Shown one piece after another: positions 1 through 8,456 of a stretch of 64,000 nt of DNA (positions within the stretch are counted from its first letter, which is position 1; each line of letters starts with the position of its first letter). The stretch covers positions 868,001 through 932,000 of the forward strand of contig NZ_JAASAG010000002.1 of assembly GCF_012726265.1 (NCBI RefSeq), in the 5' to 3' direction. The DNA comes from Streptomyces sp. HNM0575 (GTDB lineage Bacteria > Actinomycetota > Actinomycetes > Streptomycetales > Streptomycetaceae). The notes under the pieces are model-generated. The model had not been told where the DNA came from. It was given only the letters and a program-made list of their open reading frames with translations, and ran no database searches. The position numbers were made by a program, and so were the translations under genes.

Positions 1-1719
1 TCGCGGCGGGCTGCGGGCCTTCCGCGTACGGACGACGCGCTCGCGGCGGACGCGCTCGCGGCGGACGCGCTCGTGGACGGCACACTCGCGGCGAACGGCG
101 CGACGCTCCCGGGCGCACCCCCCGAAGGTCCCGACCCGGTGTGGGGCGTGGTGCGGCGGACCCTGCCCCGGCTGCTGCTCGGTCTCGTGGCCATCGCGGT
201 TCTGATGCTGCTCGCGGCGCCGGTGCTCGTACGGATCCTGGCGCCGGGGCTGCCGGACGCGGACACGGCCGTCGACTGCATGCGTCTGACATCGCTGACC
301 GTGGTGACGTTCGGGCTGGCGGGGTACTTCAGCGCGGCGCTGCGCGCGCACCGGCGTTTCGTGGCCCCCGCGTCGATCTACGTCGCATACAACGCGGCGA
401 TCATCGCGGTGATGTTCGCCGGGCACAACGTATGGGGGGTGCGGGCGGCCGCGCTGGGGGTCGCGGCGGGCGGCGCGCTGATGGTCCTCGTCCAACTCCC
501 CTCGTTCATCAAGCAGTTGCCGTCCCGGGAGCTGCGGTCGTCCCGGGAGCTGCGGTCGTCCCCGCGGAGGGCCCGCGGCACGCGGCCCGCGGCGGCGAAG
601 GGCCCTGCCGTGGCGACGGCGAAAAGCGCGCACGTGACGGCGCACGCGACCACGCACACGGCCGAGCACACCGCCACGACCGCGCACCTGCCCGAGGGTG
701 CCCCTGCCGCGGACGCGGCTGACGCGGCCGGTCTGCCGACCGGTGCCGGACGCGAGCCCGCGACCGCGCCCGCCACGTCCGCCGCGACCGCCACGTCCAA
801 CGCCCCCTTCCCCGGGCCGAGTACGGACGTCGCACCCGACCCGTCCACCGGACGCATCGCGATGCTCGGTCTCGGCGTACTGGCACCGGTCGTGACCTTC
901 GCCGTCAGCCGTCAGGCGCAGGTGCTCTTCGAGCGCTATCTGGCCTCACCGCTGCCCGCCGGGGCCATCTCGCACCTCAACTACGCGCAGAAGGTCGCGC
1001 AGATGCCGATGGTGCTCTCGCTCATGGTGTGCACGGTCACCTTCCCGGTCGTCGCGCGCGCCATGGCGGACGGCGACCGGGAGCGCGCCCGGCTGCGCGT
1101 GGAGCGTGATCTGGCGCTGGTCGGCATCGTCGTGCTGCTGGGTGCCGCGTACGTCATCGCCTGTGCCCCGGAGCTCATCCGACTCCTCTTCCAGCGCGGC
1201 GAGTTCGACGCCGGCGACACCGCGGACACGGCGTCGGTGATGCGGGTATACAGCTGCGGCCTGCTCGGTCACAGCCTGGTGGGGGCGCTGGTGCGCCCGT
1301 TCTTCTCCGGTGCTCGGCCCCCCTGGTATCCGGCCGCTGCGATGGGCGCCGGGCTCTTCGTGACCGTGGCGTCGGGAGCGCTCGCGGTGCGCGTCTGGGG
1401 CGTGCACGGGATCGCCGCCGCCAACGCCGCCGGGATCCTCACCGCCGCGCTGCTCCTGCTGCACGGCCTGGGCGCCCGCGTCGTCGCCATCGACGTACGC
1501 GGAGTCGCGGGCGGGCTGGCGCGGCTGCTGCTGTCCGCCGCGGTCGCCGCGGCGGCCGGCTGGGGCGCCGCCCGGCTCGTCTCAAGTCCGCTGGCCGGAG
1601 CCGCCGTCGGCGGCCTGGCCGTGCTGGTCGTCTTCGCGTCCGTGGCTCATCTCGTACGAGCCCCCGAGTTGCCTCAGCTGTTCGCCGCCGTCAAACGAAG
1701 GTTCGCTCATGTCCGCTGA
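1..1719 (+). CDS. MurJ/MviN-like polysaccharide lipid flippase, 5' truncated
   Basis: The frame is open from base 1, so the true start lies upstream; the GTG at 73 is only the first possible start inside the window. The product is a multi-pass membrane protein of the MOP superfamily (MurJ/MviN), which moves undecaprenyl-linked sugars across the membrane. Several hydrophobic segments are visible, with the family-like stretch ending FQRGEFD near nt 1190-1207. A hydrophilic Ala/Thr/His-rich insert of about 110 residues (nt about 510-850) splits the protein between two membrane segments and is unusual for the family. It is followed by polysaccharide genes, and its stop codon overlaps the deacetylase start (1709), so an exopolysaccharide flippase is more likely than the housekeeping lipid II flippase. 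That preference rests on context only. Confidence 0.8.
   Translation, partial: SRRAAGLPRTDDALAADALAADALVDGTLAANGATLPGAPPEGPDPVWGVVRRTLPRLLLGLVAIAVLMLLAAPVLVRILAPGLPDADTAVDCMRLTSLTVVTFGLAGYFSAALRAHRRFVAPASIYVAYNAAIIAVMFAGHNVWGVRAAALGVAAGGALMVLVQLPSFIKQLPSRELRSSRELRSSPRRARGTRPAAAKGPAVATAKSAHVTAHATTHTAEHTATTAHLPEGAPAADAADAAGLPTGAGREPATAPATSAATATSNAPFPGPSTDVAPDPSTGRIAMLGLGVLAPVVTFAVSRQAQVLFERYLASPLPAGAISHLNYAQKVAQMPMVLSLMVCTVTFPVVARAMADGDRERARLRVERDLALVGIVVLLGAAYVIACAPELIRLLFQRGEFDAGDTADTASVMRVYSCGLLGHSLVGALVRPFFSGARPPWYPAAAMGAGLFVTVASGALAVRVWGVHGIAAANAAGILTAALLLLHGLGARVVAIDVRGVAGGLARLLLSAAVAAAAGWGAARLVSSPLAGAAVGGLAVLVVFASVAHLVRAPELPQLFAAVKRRFAHVR
523..558 (+). repeat. 18-bp direct repeat, two copies, inside flippase insert
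   Basis: Two identical 18-bp units (523-540 and 541-558) encode a duplicated six-residue SRELRS-like block at the start of the hydrophilic insert of the flippase. The in-frame unit length suggests slippage-type expansion. Confidence 0.85.
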
Positions 1720-2890
1720 GTCCGCCGCATTCGCCGAGTCCGCCGAGACCGCCGAGACCGCCCGGCCTGCCGGATCCGCGGGGTCCGCCGGGCCCACGGG
1801 GTCCGCACGGTCCGCCGGGTACGCCGGCTTCCGTGCCCGCATCCCCGCTCTGCCGCTGCCGACGCCGCAGCGCCGCGTGCCCGCACCCGCGTCCGCGCGC
1901 GAGCCGGCGACCGCCACGGCCCGTTCAGGCGTGCGGCGCCGACGGCCTCCCTGGGTGCTGATGTACCACTCCGTCTCCGGCTGCACCGACGACCCGTACC
2001 GGATCACCGTCTCCCCCCACCGGCTCGACCGGCAGCTGCGCTGGCTGCGCGACCACGGACTGTCGGGCGTGAGCGTCGGCGAACTGATGCGGGCACGGGC
2101 CGCCGGTCGCGGCGCCGGACTGGTCGGGCTGACCTTCGACGACGGCTACGCGGACTTCGCCGAGAGCGCGCTGCCGCTGCTGCGCCGGCACGGCTGCACG
2201 GCGACCGTCTTCGTGCTGCCCGGACGGCTCGGCGGCGACAACGCCTGGGACGAACTCGGCCCGCGCAAACCGCTGTTGACGGCCGACGGCATCCGCGCCG
2301 CCGCCGCGGAAGGGATGGAGGTGGGTTCGCACGGCCTCATGCACACCGACCTGACCACCGCCGACGACGCCACCCTCGAAAGGGAGACGAAGCACAGCCG
2401 CGCCTGCCTGGCCGACATCACCGGCACCGCGCCGCAGGGCTTCTGCTATCCGTACGGGACGGTCGACTCACGCGCGGTCGAGGCGGTGCGCGACGCGGGT
2501 TACGGCTACGCGTGCGCCATCGACCCGGGCACGCTGACGTGCATTCATGCGCTTCCGCGGGTGCACATCGACGCCTCGGACACGTCCGTACGGCTGTTCC
2601 TGAAGCGGATGCTGAACCCGCTGCGCCGCAAGCCGCTCCCGTCGGAACCGCCGGTCCAGCACGCACCGGTCCGGCACGCACCGGTCCAGGACTCACCGGT
2701 CCAGGACTCACCGGTCCAGGAGTCGCCCGGTCAGGACCCGCAGGCGGAGGGATCGCCCGCGGCACCCCGGGCGCAGGAGCCCCGGACGCCGGAGGCGCCT
2801 CCCGCCGCAGGCCGCGCGGCAGGGCAGGACGAGGACGCCGCAGGGCAGGACGCGGACGCCGTCGGAAGCGAAACGGGCGGCGGCCGATGA
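1709..2890 (+). CDS. Polysaccharide deacetylase (NodB fold)
   Basis: Predicted metal-dependent carbohydrate N-deacetylase of CE4/NodB type. The core carries TFDDG (about residues 142-146), the histidine motif SHGLMHTDL (about 207) and CYPYG (about 246), the usual order of NodB motifs 1 to 3. About 75 N-terminal residues are Ala/Ser/Pro-rich and disordered, and the C-terminus is a repetitive acidic/Pro tail, so the catalytic domain sits between two flexible ends. No clear signal peptide is seen. The ATG at 1709 overlaps the flippase stop by 11 nt, and the TGA overlaps the next ATG (2887), so the genes are translationally coupled. It probably deacetylates the glycan made by this locus; the substrate cannot be read from the sequence. 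Confidence 0.85.
   Translation: MSAESAAFAESAETAETARPAGSAGSAGPTGSARSAGYAGFRARIPALPLPTPQRRVPAPASAREPATATARSGVRRRRPPWVLMYHSVSGCTDDPYRITVSPHRLDRQLRWLRDHGLSGVSVGELMRARAAGRGAGLVGLTFDDGYADFAESALPLLRRHGCTATVFVLPGRLGGDNAWDELGPRKPLLTADGIRAAAAEGMEVGSHGLMHTDLTTADDATLERETKHSRACLADITGTAPQGFCYPYGTVDSRAVEAVRDAGYGYACAIDPGTLTCIHALPRVHIDASDTSVRLFLKRMLNPLRRKPLPSEPPVQHAPVRHAPVQDSPVQDSPVQESPGQDPQAEGSPAAPRAQEPRTPEAPPAAGRAAGQDEDAAGQDADAVGSETGGGR
2651..2725 (+). repeat. 15-bp in-frame tandem repeat, five units
   Basis: Five units of a 15-bp sequence starting CCGGTCC encode the pentapeptide series PVQHA/PVRHA/PVQDS/PVQDS/PVQES in the C-terminal tail of the deacetylase. Confidence 0.9.
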
Positions 2891-4080
2891 AAGTCGCGCA
2901 CATCATCACCGGGCTCGGCGTCGGCGGCGCCGAACAGCAGCTGCGGCTGATGCTCCGCCATCTCCCCGCCCGCTGCGACGTGTTCACCCTGACCGCGCCG
3001 GGCTCCGTGGCGCAGGGCATCCTCGCCGACGGCCACCGGGTCACTCATCTGGGCATGACCGGCAACCTCGACGCGACGGTCATGCCGCTCCTGGTCCATC
3101 TCCTCCGCGAGGGCCGCTACGACCTCGTACACACCCACCTCTACCGGGCCTGTCTCTACGGACGGCTCGCCGCGCGCATCGCCGGCGTACGTGCGGTGGT
3201 CGCCACCGAGCACTCGCTGGGCGACGACACGATCGAGGGGCGCCCGCTCAGCGCCGGTGTCCGCGCGCTGTATCTCGCCTCCGAACGGCTGGGCTGCGCC
3301 ACGATCGCCGTGTCCGACACGGTGGCGCAGCGGCTGCGTAAGTGGGGCGTACCGGCGTCGCGGGTGCACACCGTGCCCAACGGCATCGACGCCCTCCGCT
3401 TCCGCTTCGACCCCGTGGCGCGTGCGGCCACGCGGGCCCGGCTCGGCATCCCGGAGGGCACGTTCGTCGTGGGCGGGGTCGGGCGGCTCGTGCCGGGCAA
3501 GCACTTCGAGACGCTGGTACGGGCCGTGTCCGTACTCCCGGGCGTACGGCTGCTGCTGGCCGGCGACGGCCCCGAGCGCGAACGGCTCCACGAGATCGCC
3601 TCCGCGCTCGGCGCGCTCGACCGCGTGCACATGCTCGGCGAGTGCGACGGGACGGTCTCCCCTGCGGGCGCCGGCGGCTGGGAGATCCCCGGTCTGCTGG
3701 CCGCGATGGACGTCTTCGTCTCGCCGTCCTCCGACGAGTCGTTCGGGCTGGCCGTGCTGGAGGCGCTCGCGGCCGGTCTGCCGACGCTGCACGTGACGTG
3801 CCCCGCCATCGACGACCTGCCCGCGGAGCAGGCACCCGGCGCGCGCCGCATCGGCACCGGCGTGCCCGAACTCACCGCGCTGCTCTGCCAGTACGAGAAG
3901 GCCGGGCCCGTACGACTGCCCGTGCCCCCCGTCGTGGACCGCTACGACATCGCCCGCAGCGCGGAGCGGCTGATGGCCGTCTACCGCGCCGCGACGGGCG
4001 CACCGCAACTGCCCGCACCGGCACCGTCCGCGCCGACGCCCGTACCGGCGCCGGCGTCCCTACCCCTGACATCGAGGTGA
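2887..4080 (+). CDS. GT4-family glycosyltransferase
   Basis: 397-residue GT-B fold glycosyltransferase. The N-terminus MKVAHIITGLGVGGAEQQL is the typical glycine-rich acceptor-domain opening of GT4 enzymes. The C-terminal donor domain has the E-x7-E signature (ESFGLAVLE, about residues 284-292) followed by ALAAGLP. The start is the ATG at 2887, which overlaps the deacetylase stop as ATGA; a longer upstream frame only reads the antisense-like repeat region of the previous gene. It probably adds a sugar to a lipid-linked repeat unit from an NDP-sugar on the cytoplasmic face. Donor and acceptor are unknown. The last 25 residues are a Pro/Ala tail. Confidence 0.88.
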   Translation: MKVAHIITGLGVGGAEQQLRLMLRHLPARCDVFTLTAPGSVAQGILADGHRVTHLGMTGNLDATVMPLLVHLLREGRYDLVHTHLYRACLYGRLAARIAGVRAVVATEHSLGDDTIEGRPLSAGVRALYLASERLGCATIAVSDTVAQRLRKWGVPASRVHTVPNGIDALRFRFDPVARAATRARLGIPEGTFVVGGVGRLVPGKHFETLVRAVSVLPGVRLLLAGDGPERERLHEIASALGALDRVHMLGECDGTVSPAGAGGWEIPGLLAAMDVFVSPSSDESFGLAVLEALAAGLPTLHVTCPAIDDLPAEQAPGARRIGTGVPELTALLCQYEKAGPVRLPVPPVVDRYDIARSAERLMAVYRAATGAPQLPAPAPSAPTPVPAPASLPLTSR

Positions 4081-4088
4081 GTTCTGCC

Positions 4089-5648
4089 ATGCGCAAGGCC
4101 GCACAGGGATCGGCCAAGTCCCCCGACGCGGGCGGCTCGGCACGTACGAAACAGTCCAGACGCGAAGCCCGCCGGGGAAGGCCCGGCGGCTCCGCACCCG
4201 CCGAAGCGGAAGACGGGGCGAAGGAGGAGGTCGAGAAGGAAATGAAGGAGGAGACGACGGAGAACGCGACGTCCGGCGCGACGACGAGGAGCGATGACGA
4301 GGTGAGACCGAGGCCCGGCGGTACGGCCCCGAAGACGCACACCACCGACACCCCCGCGGGCACCGGCAAGGACGGCGCGGACGCGGCGGAGGGGAAGGCC
4401 GGTACGGACGCTCAGACAGGTACGGAGACGAAGTCCGCCACGGACACCAAGGCCGGTACGGAGACGAAGTCCGGGCAGGAGAGCGGCAACCCGGCCGCGG
4501 GTTCCCGTCCCGCCGCCGGAGCAGCATCCGGCACCGCCGAGCCGGTCGGCGCCCGGAAGGACACGGCCGGGACGGAGGCCGTCAAGACCCAGACCTTCAA
4601 GGCGACTTCGGCCGCGGGTGGCAAGGACGGCCCCGGCGCCGGAACCCCTATCGGCACGAGCCCGAAGACCGCCTCGCTCACCCGGACCACCCCGCTGCGC
4701 GCCAACGCCCTTACGGGGAACGGCGGTCGAGGCGGCACCTCCCCCTCGCGCACATCCGCGCCCGGAGCCACCGGCACGACCACGAGCACGAGCACCGGCA
4801 CGCGTACGGGCACCGGCACGCGTACGGACACGGTGGCCGCCCGTGACACCCGGGCACGCACCCGCCCGGGCGTCCGCAGCCCCGTCCCGGAGCCCGCGAA
4901 GCCCCGTCGCCCCAGGCTGTCCCGGCGCCTGATGGCGGGACTGCGCCGCGTGCCCTTCTGGTGGCCGCTGCCGCTGTGCCTGGCACTGGGAGCAGGAGCG
5001 GGAGCCGGCTACTCGGCGATGACGCCCGCGCAGTACGCAGCGGTCAGCTATGTCGTGGTCTCGCCCGCCGGTCAGTCGGAGGCGGGGGGCGCGCTCGGTT
5101 ACGCACAGGCATACGGCAAGATCGCCACGGACCCGGTGATCATCGCGGACGCCGAGAAGCGGGCCCATCTGCGCCCCGGCACGATCCGCCAGGGCATCCA
5201 GGCCAGCACCTCGCCGGACGCGCCCATGGTGCAGATCACGGCGACCTCGTCCAACGCGTCGCAGGCCGCGAAGAACGCCGACGCCGTCGCCAAGGCCCTC
5301 ACGCACACGGCCAAGTCGTCGGTGAAGCGGACCGGCGCACGGCTCACCGTGCTCTCCGACTCCATGGCTCCCGCGACTCCGGTGTCTCCGTCCCCGGTGG
5401 TCGCGATCTCCGTGGGCGCCTGCGCGGGCGGGCTGCTTGGCGGGCTCGTACTGCTCACGCTCCCGCGGTCGCGCCGCCGTCCGGAGACCGCCACCGCGGC
5501 TCCCGCGGTCTCCTCCGGGACCTACGCCGAGACCTCCGCGGCTTCCGCGTCCGCCGGAACCCCCGCGACCTCCGCGTCCCCCGCGACCTCCGCGTCCCCC
5601 GAGACCTCCGCGCCCGCCGCGACCCCCGGGACGGAGCAGCGGCGATGA
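4089..5648 (+). CDS. Wzz/YveK-like chain-length or export membrane protein
   Basis: 519 residues. The first roughly 285 are low-complexity, rich in Lys, Glu, Thr and Gly (repeated TETK and GTGT blocks), and should be disordered in the cytoplasm. Then comes a membrane segment (about 287-309), an extracytoplasmic domain of about 125 residues, and a second membrane segment (about 435-459) starting with PSPVV. This two-helix layout with a Pro before helix 2 fits Wzz/YveK polysaccharide copolymerases. No BY-kinase Walker domain is present. The ATG at 4089 follows GAGGTGAG at good spacing; a GTG at 4077 overlapping the upstream stop is the alternative. The C-terminal Thr/Ser/Ala tail contains short repeats. 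It probably controls glycan length or export. Confidence 0.75.
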   Translation: MRKAAQGSAKSPDAGGSARTKQSRREARRGRPGGSAPAEAEDGAKEEVEKEMKEETTENATSGATTRSDDEVRPRPGGTAPKTHTTDTPAGTGKDGADAAEGKAGTDAQTGTETKSATDTKAGTETKSGQESGNPAAGSRPAAGAASGTAEPVGARKDTAGTEAVKTQTFKATSAAGGKDGPGAGTPIGTSPKTASLTRTTPLRANALTGNGGRGGTSPSRTSAPGATGTTTSTSTGTRTGTGTRTDTVAARDTRARTRPGVRSPVPEPAKPRRPRLSRRLMAGLRRVPFWWPLPLCLALGAGAGAGYSAMTPAQYAAVSYVVVSPAGQSEAGGALGYAQAYGKIATDPVIIADAEKRAHLRPGTIRQGIQASTSPDAPMVQITATSSNASQAAKNADAVAKALTHTAKSSVKRTGARLTVLSDSMAPATPVSPSPVVAISVGACAGGLLGGLVLLTLPRSRRRPETATAAPAVSSGTYAETSAASASAGTPATSASPATSASPETSAPAATPGTEQRR

Positions 5649-6868
5649 CCTCGGCGACGGTCTGCCGCGATCCGGCCGAGTTCGGCGAACTGGCCCGCGA
5701 GTGGGAGGAGTTGCGCCGCCGCAGCCCCGGCGCCACGACCTTCCAGTCGCATGCGTGGCTCCACTCCTGGTGGCAGTCGTACGGAAGGAGGGGGCGGCTG
5801 CGCGTCGTCCTCGTACGCAGCGAGGGCCGGCTCGTCGCCGCCGCCCCGATGATGCTCACCCACCGGCCGCTGCCCGCGCTGGTGGTGCTCGGCGGCGGCA
5901 TCACGGACTTCTGCGACGTGCTGTTCGACGCCGAGTTCCCCGGTGCGGCGGCGTGCCTCGCGGCGGCCCTGCACCGGGCGGCCCGCGGGGCACTGATCGA
6001 CCTGCGCGAGGTGCGTCCCGGTGCCGCGGCCGAGCAGGTCTACGACGTGTGGCCGGGCATCGGGCGGCGGCTCGCGGACTCCGCGTGCCTCGAACTCCCC
6101 GGCGTCCCCATGGAGGAGCTGCTGGAACGGCTGCCGACGGCCAGCGCCAAGCGCACCCGGCAGAAGCTCCGCAAGATCGACAAGATGGGGATCAAGGAGC
6201 ACGACGTGCTGCCTTCCGAGGCGGCCGAGGCCGTACGCACCCTGCTGCACCTGCACGAGTTGCAGTGGAAGGGCCGCGGCGTGACGCCCGAGCACCTGCG
6301 GCCGCGCTTCCGCGCGCACCTTGAACGCACCGTCGAGCGGCTGACGGAGAGCGGCGACGCGACGATCACCGTGTACCGGATCGACGACGCTGCCGTCGCC
6401 TCGGACATCACGTTCGTCAGCCGCGACATGGTCTGCGGCTATCTCTACGGCGCACATCCGCGGCTGCGGTCGCAGCGGGTGGACATCACCACCATGCTGC
6501 TGCGGCACGCGGCCGGGCACGCCGACGCCAAGGGATGCGGAACGCTCAACCTGCTGCGGGGCGCGGAACCGCACAAGTTGAGATGGCAGGCCGAATCGGT
6601 GGCCAACCGGCGGCTGATCATGACCCGCAGGGAGATGGCTCCGGCGCTGGGCCTGCATCTGGCGCAGATCGCGGGACGGGGTCTCGCGGCGGGTGCGGTA
6701 CGCAGGGGACGGGACGCGGAGTGGCTGCGGCGCATCCTGCCCGGCGGCCCGGAGGGTACGGCCCACGCTCCGGGACCGGGCCAGGGCGCCGCTTCGGGAT
6801 CCGGTTCGGGATCCGGTTCGGGATCCGGCTCGTCGGCGGGAGCGGCAGCGGAACGGGAGCGGGCCTAG
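5645..6868 (+). CDS. BioF2/CelD-like GNAT acyltransferase
   Basis: 407 residues with the layout of the Acetyltransf_6 (BioF2/CelD, FemAB-related) family: an N-terminal HSWWQSYG block, a central region rich in Leu/Arg, and a C-terminal GNAT-type half ending with the LNLLRGAEPHKLRW stretch. Members sit in polysaccharide or cell-wall loci and transfer acyl or aminoacyl groups. The ATG at 5645 overlaps the stop of the Wzz-like gene as ATGA. The C-terminus is a Gly-Ser repeat tail (nt about 6795-6840), another simple-sequence expansion. It is the last gene of this plus-strand run and is followed by a strong hairpin. The acyl donor is unknown. Confidence 0.75.
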   Translation: MTSATVCRDPAEFGELAREWEELRRRSPGATTFQSHAWLHSWWQSYGRRGRLRVVLVRSEGRLVAAAPMMLTHRPLPALVVLGGGITDFCDVLFDAEFPGAAACLAAALHRAARGALIDLREVRPGAAAEQVYDVWPGIGRRLADSACLELPGVPMEELLERLPTASAKRTRQKLRKIDKMGIKEHDVLPSEAAEAVRTLLHLHELQWKGRGVTPEHLRPRFRAHLERTVERLTESGDATITVYRIDDAAVASDITFVSRDMVCGYLYGAHPRLRSQRVDITTMLLRHAAGHADAKGCGTLNLLRGAEPHKLRWQAESVANRRLIMTRREMAPALGLHLAQIAGRGLAAGAVRRGRDAEWLRRILPGGPEGTAHAPGPGQGAASGSGSGSGSGSGSSAGAAAERERA

Positions 6869-6896
6869 CCGACGTTCCGACGTGTTCCACATGCCA

Positions 6897-6926
6897 CGCG
6901 GGCGCCTCCCTCCGGGGGCGCCCGCG
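6897..6926. terminator. Bidirectional hairpin terminator
   Basis: A perfect 10-bp stem (6897-6906 with 6917-6926, CGCGGGCGCC arm) with a 10-nt loop lies between the convergent acyltransferase and GH26-like genes, so it can end transcripts from both sides. Confidence 0.8.
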
Positions 6927-6950
6927 TTCCGTCTCCGTACCAGTCCCGTA

Positions 6951-8312
6951 CTAGTCCCTGAAGCCCCACCTGTCCGGCAGCACCTTGTCGAACCGTACGC
7001 AGAAGTCACCGACCACGAAGCAGTGCTCGTACCACGGAATGCGGCGCCCCGGTTCCGTCGGCACGGGCACCGCGGTGCGCGAGGGCGAAGGCGTGGGCGG
7101 CACGGGAGCGGTGGACGCGGTGGGCGGTGCCGACGGGGTCCCGCTCGCGCCGGGCGACGGCGAGGGCGCGGCCCCCTCCGCCGCCCCGCTCCGTGCGAAG
7201 AGCGCGGCCCGGAAGGTCTCGGCGGAGGCGGGGTTGTGCGGGCACTGCCACACGCCGTGCGGGCAGTAGTCGGTGAGCGTCTGGTACAGCGGCTTGTGGC
7301 GGTCGAACCAGTCGAGCATCCGCCGCACGTACTCCGGGTTGTCGCCGTTGCGGAAGAGTCCCCACTCCGGGTAGGAGACGGCCTTGCCGTGCTGCCTGGC
7401 GAAGTCGACCTGGGCCTGGAGTCCGAGCGGTTCGTTCACCTGCTCATCGAAGGACCGGCCCTCGGGCTGGTCGTAGGTGTCCATTCCGATCACGTCGACG
7501 ACGTCATCGCCGGGGTAGCACTCCGTCCACGGGAAGGCGTCCTTGCCGCGGCTCGGCGCGAAGTCGAAACGGAACTTCTGCCCTGCGACCGACCGCATGG
7601 CGGCGACGGCTCGCCGCCAGTACGCCTTCCACGCCTCCGGGTCGGGCCCGCAACGGTGCGAGTACGTAAGGCCGTTCATCTCCCAGCCGAGCACGATCAC
7701 GGTGTCCGGCGCCTTCTGCCGTACCAGGCGCTCGGCGAGGGTGCGGAAGTGGGCGTCGAAGCGGCCGTCCGCGCCCGCACGCAGCAGCGACCGGACCTCG
7801 TGGTCGGGCAGACCGGCCTCGTTGCGCTCCAGCATCGGCACGTTGAGCACGAAGAGCCGGTCCTTGCGGGCCTGCCGCCACTGCGTCCAGGGAGTCAGGA
7901 ACTCGGGCCGGCCCTCGATGTTGGACCACCGGTCGCCGGGCAGATAGGTGTGGGCGACGTTCAGTTCCGTACCGCCGAGCCAGTTCTGAAACTGCGTCAT
8001 GCGCTGCACTCCGTCGGCGCCGGAGCGGAGGAACGCGCCCAGCGGCGCGAGCGGTGCCGCCGCGGAGCGCAGTGCGGGGGCGCCCGCCCCCGCGTCGCCG
8101 CCGGAAGCAGAACCCGTGCCGGTGCTCGGAGCGGGGGTCGGGGTGGGGGCCGCCTCGCCGGGGCCGCCGACGGTCGAGGCGACGCTGCGGATGAACGATT
8201 CCGTCTCGAAGTCGGGCAGATTCACCGGCAGGACGCTACAGGAGGCCAGCAGCCCGGCGGCCAGGACGGCGCCGCACGCTCCTTTGTATCCGCGGCGGTT
8301 GGGACTTCCCAT
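6951..8312 (-). CDS. GH26-like beta-mannanase family lipoprotein
   Basis: 453-residue exported lipoprotein: basic N-terminus, hydrophobic stretch and lipobox LLASC, a Thr/Pro/Ala linker, then a (beta/alpha)8 glycosidase domain. GWEMNG near residue 210 would hold the acid/base Glu and YPEWGL near 316 the nucleophile Glu, as in GH26-type enzymes. The last 90 residues contain a Ser/Pro/Ala linker and a short tail with CPHN and CVRF cysteines. GGAGG precedes the ATG at 8312. It is the only gene of this locus on the minus strand, convergent with the glycan genes; a role in trimming the secreted glycan is plausible but inferred. Confidence 0.75.
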   Translation of the reverse strand: MGSPNRRGYKGACGAVLAAGLLASCSVLPVNLPDFETESFIRSVASTVGGPGEAAPTPTPAPSTGTGSASGGDAGAGAPALRSAAAPLAPLGAFLRSGADGVQRMTQFQNWLGGTELNVAHTYLPGDRWSNIEGRPEFLTPWTQWRQARKDRLFVLNVPMLERNEAGLPDHEVRSLLRAGADGRFDAHFRTLAERLVRQKAPDTVIVLGWEMNGLTYSHRCGPDPEAWKAYWRRAVAAMRSVAGQKFRFDFAPSRGKDAFPWTECYPGDDVVDVIGMDTYDQPEGRSFDEQVNEPLGLQAQVDFARQHGKAVSYPEWGLFRNGDNPEYVRRMLDWFDRHKPLYQTLTDYCPHGVWQCPHNPASAETFRAALFARSGAAEGAAPSPSPGASGTPSAPPTASTAPVPPTPSPSRTAVPVPTEPGRRIPWYEHCFVVGDFCVRFDKVLPDRWGFRD

Positions 8313-8456
8313 GGCTCCTCCAGGTATGCCGTCGTTGTCCTCGGCCGCGAAACACGCATTTGAGACCTCACCGCTCGGGACGGCTCGGTGCGGTCTGATA
8401 GGCCAATGGGGATATTTTCTCCCTGTTCGCCCTATTCATGATGCAAGGACATACCC
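8313..8456. promoter_or_regulatory. Divergent promoter region, glycosidase / ATP-grasp
   Basis: The 144-bp gap between divergent genes is markedly less GC-rich around 8400-8450 than its surroundings, with a TATTCA element near 8432 ahead of the ATP-grasp gene. No convincing operator was found. Confidence 0.4.
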
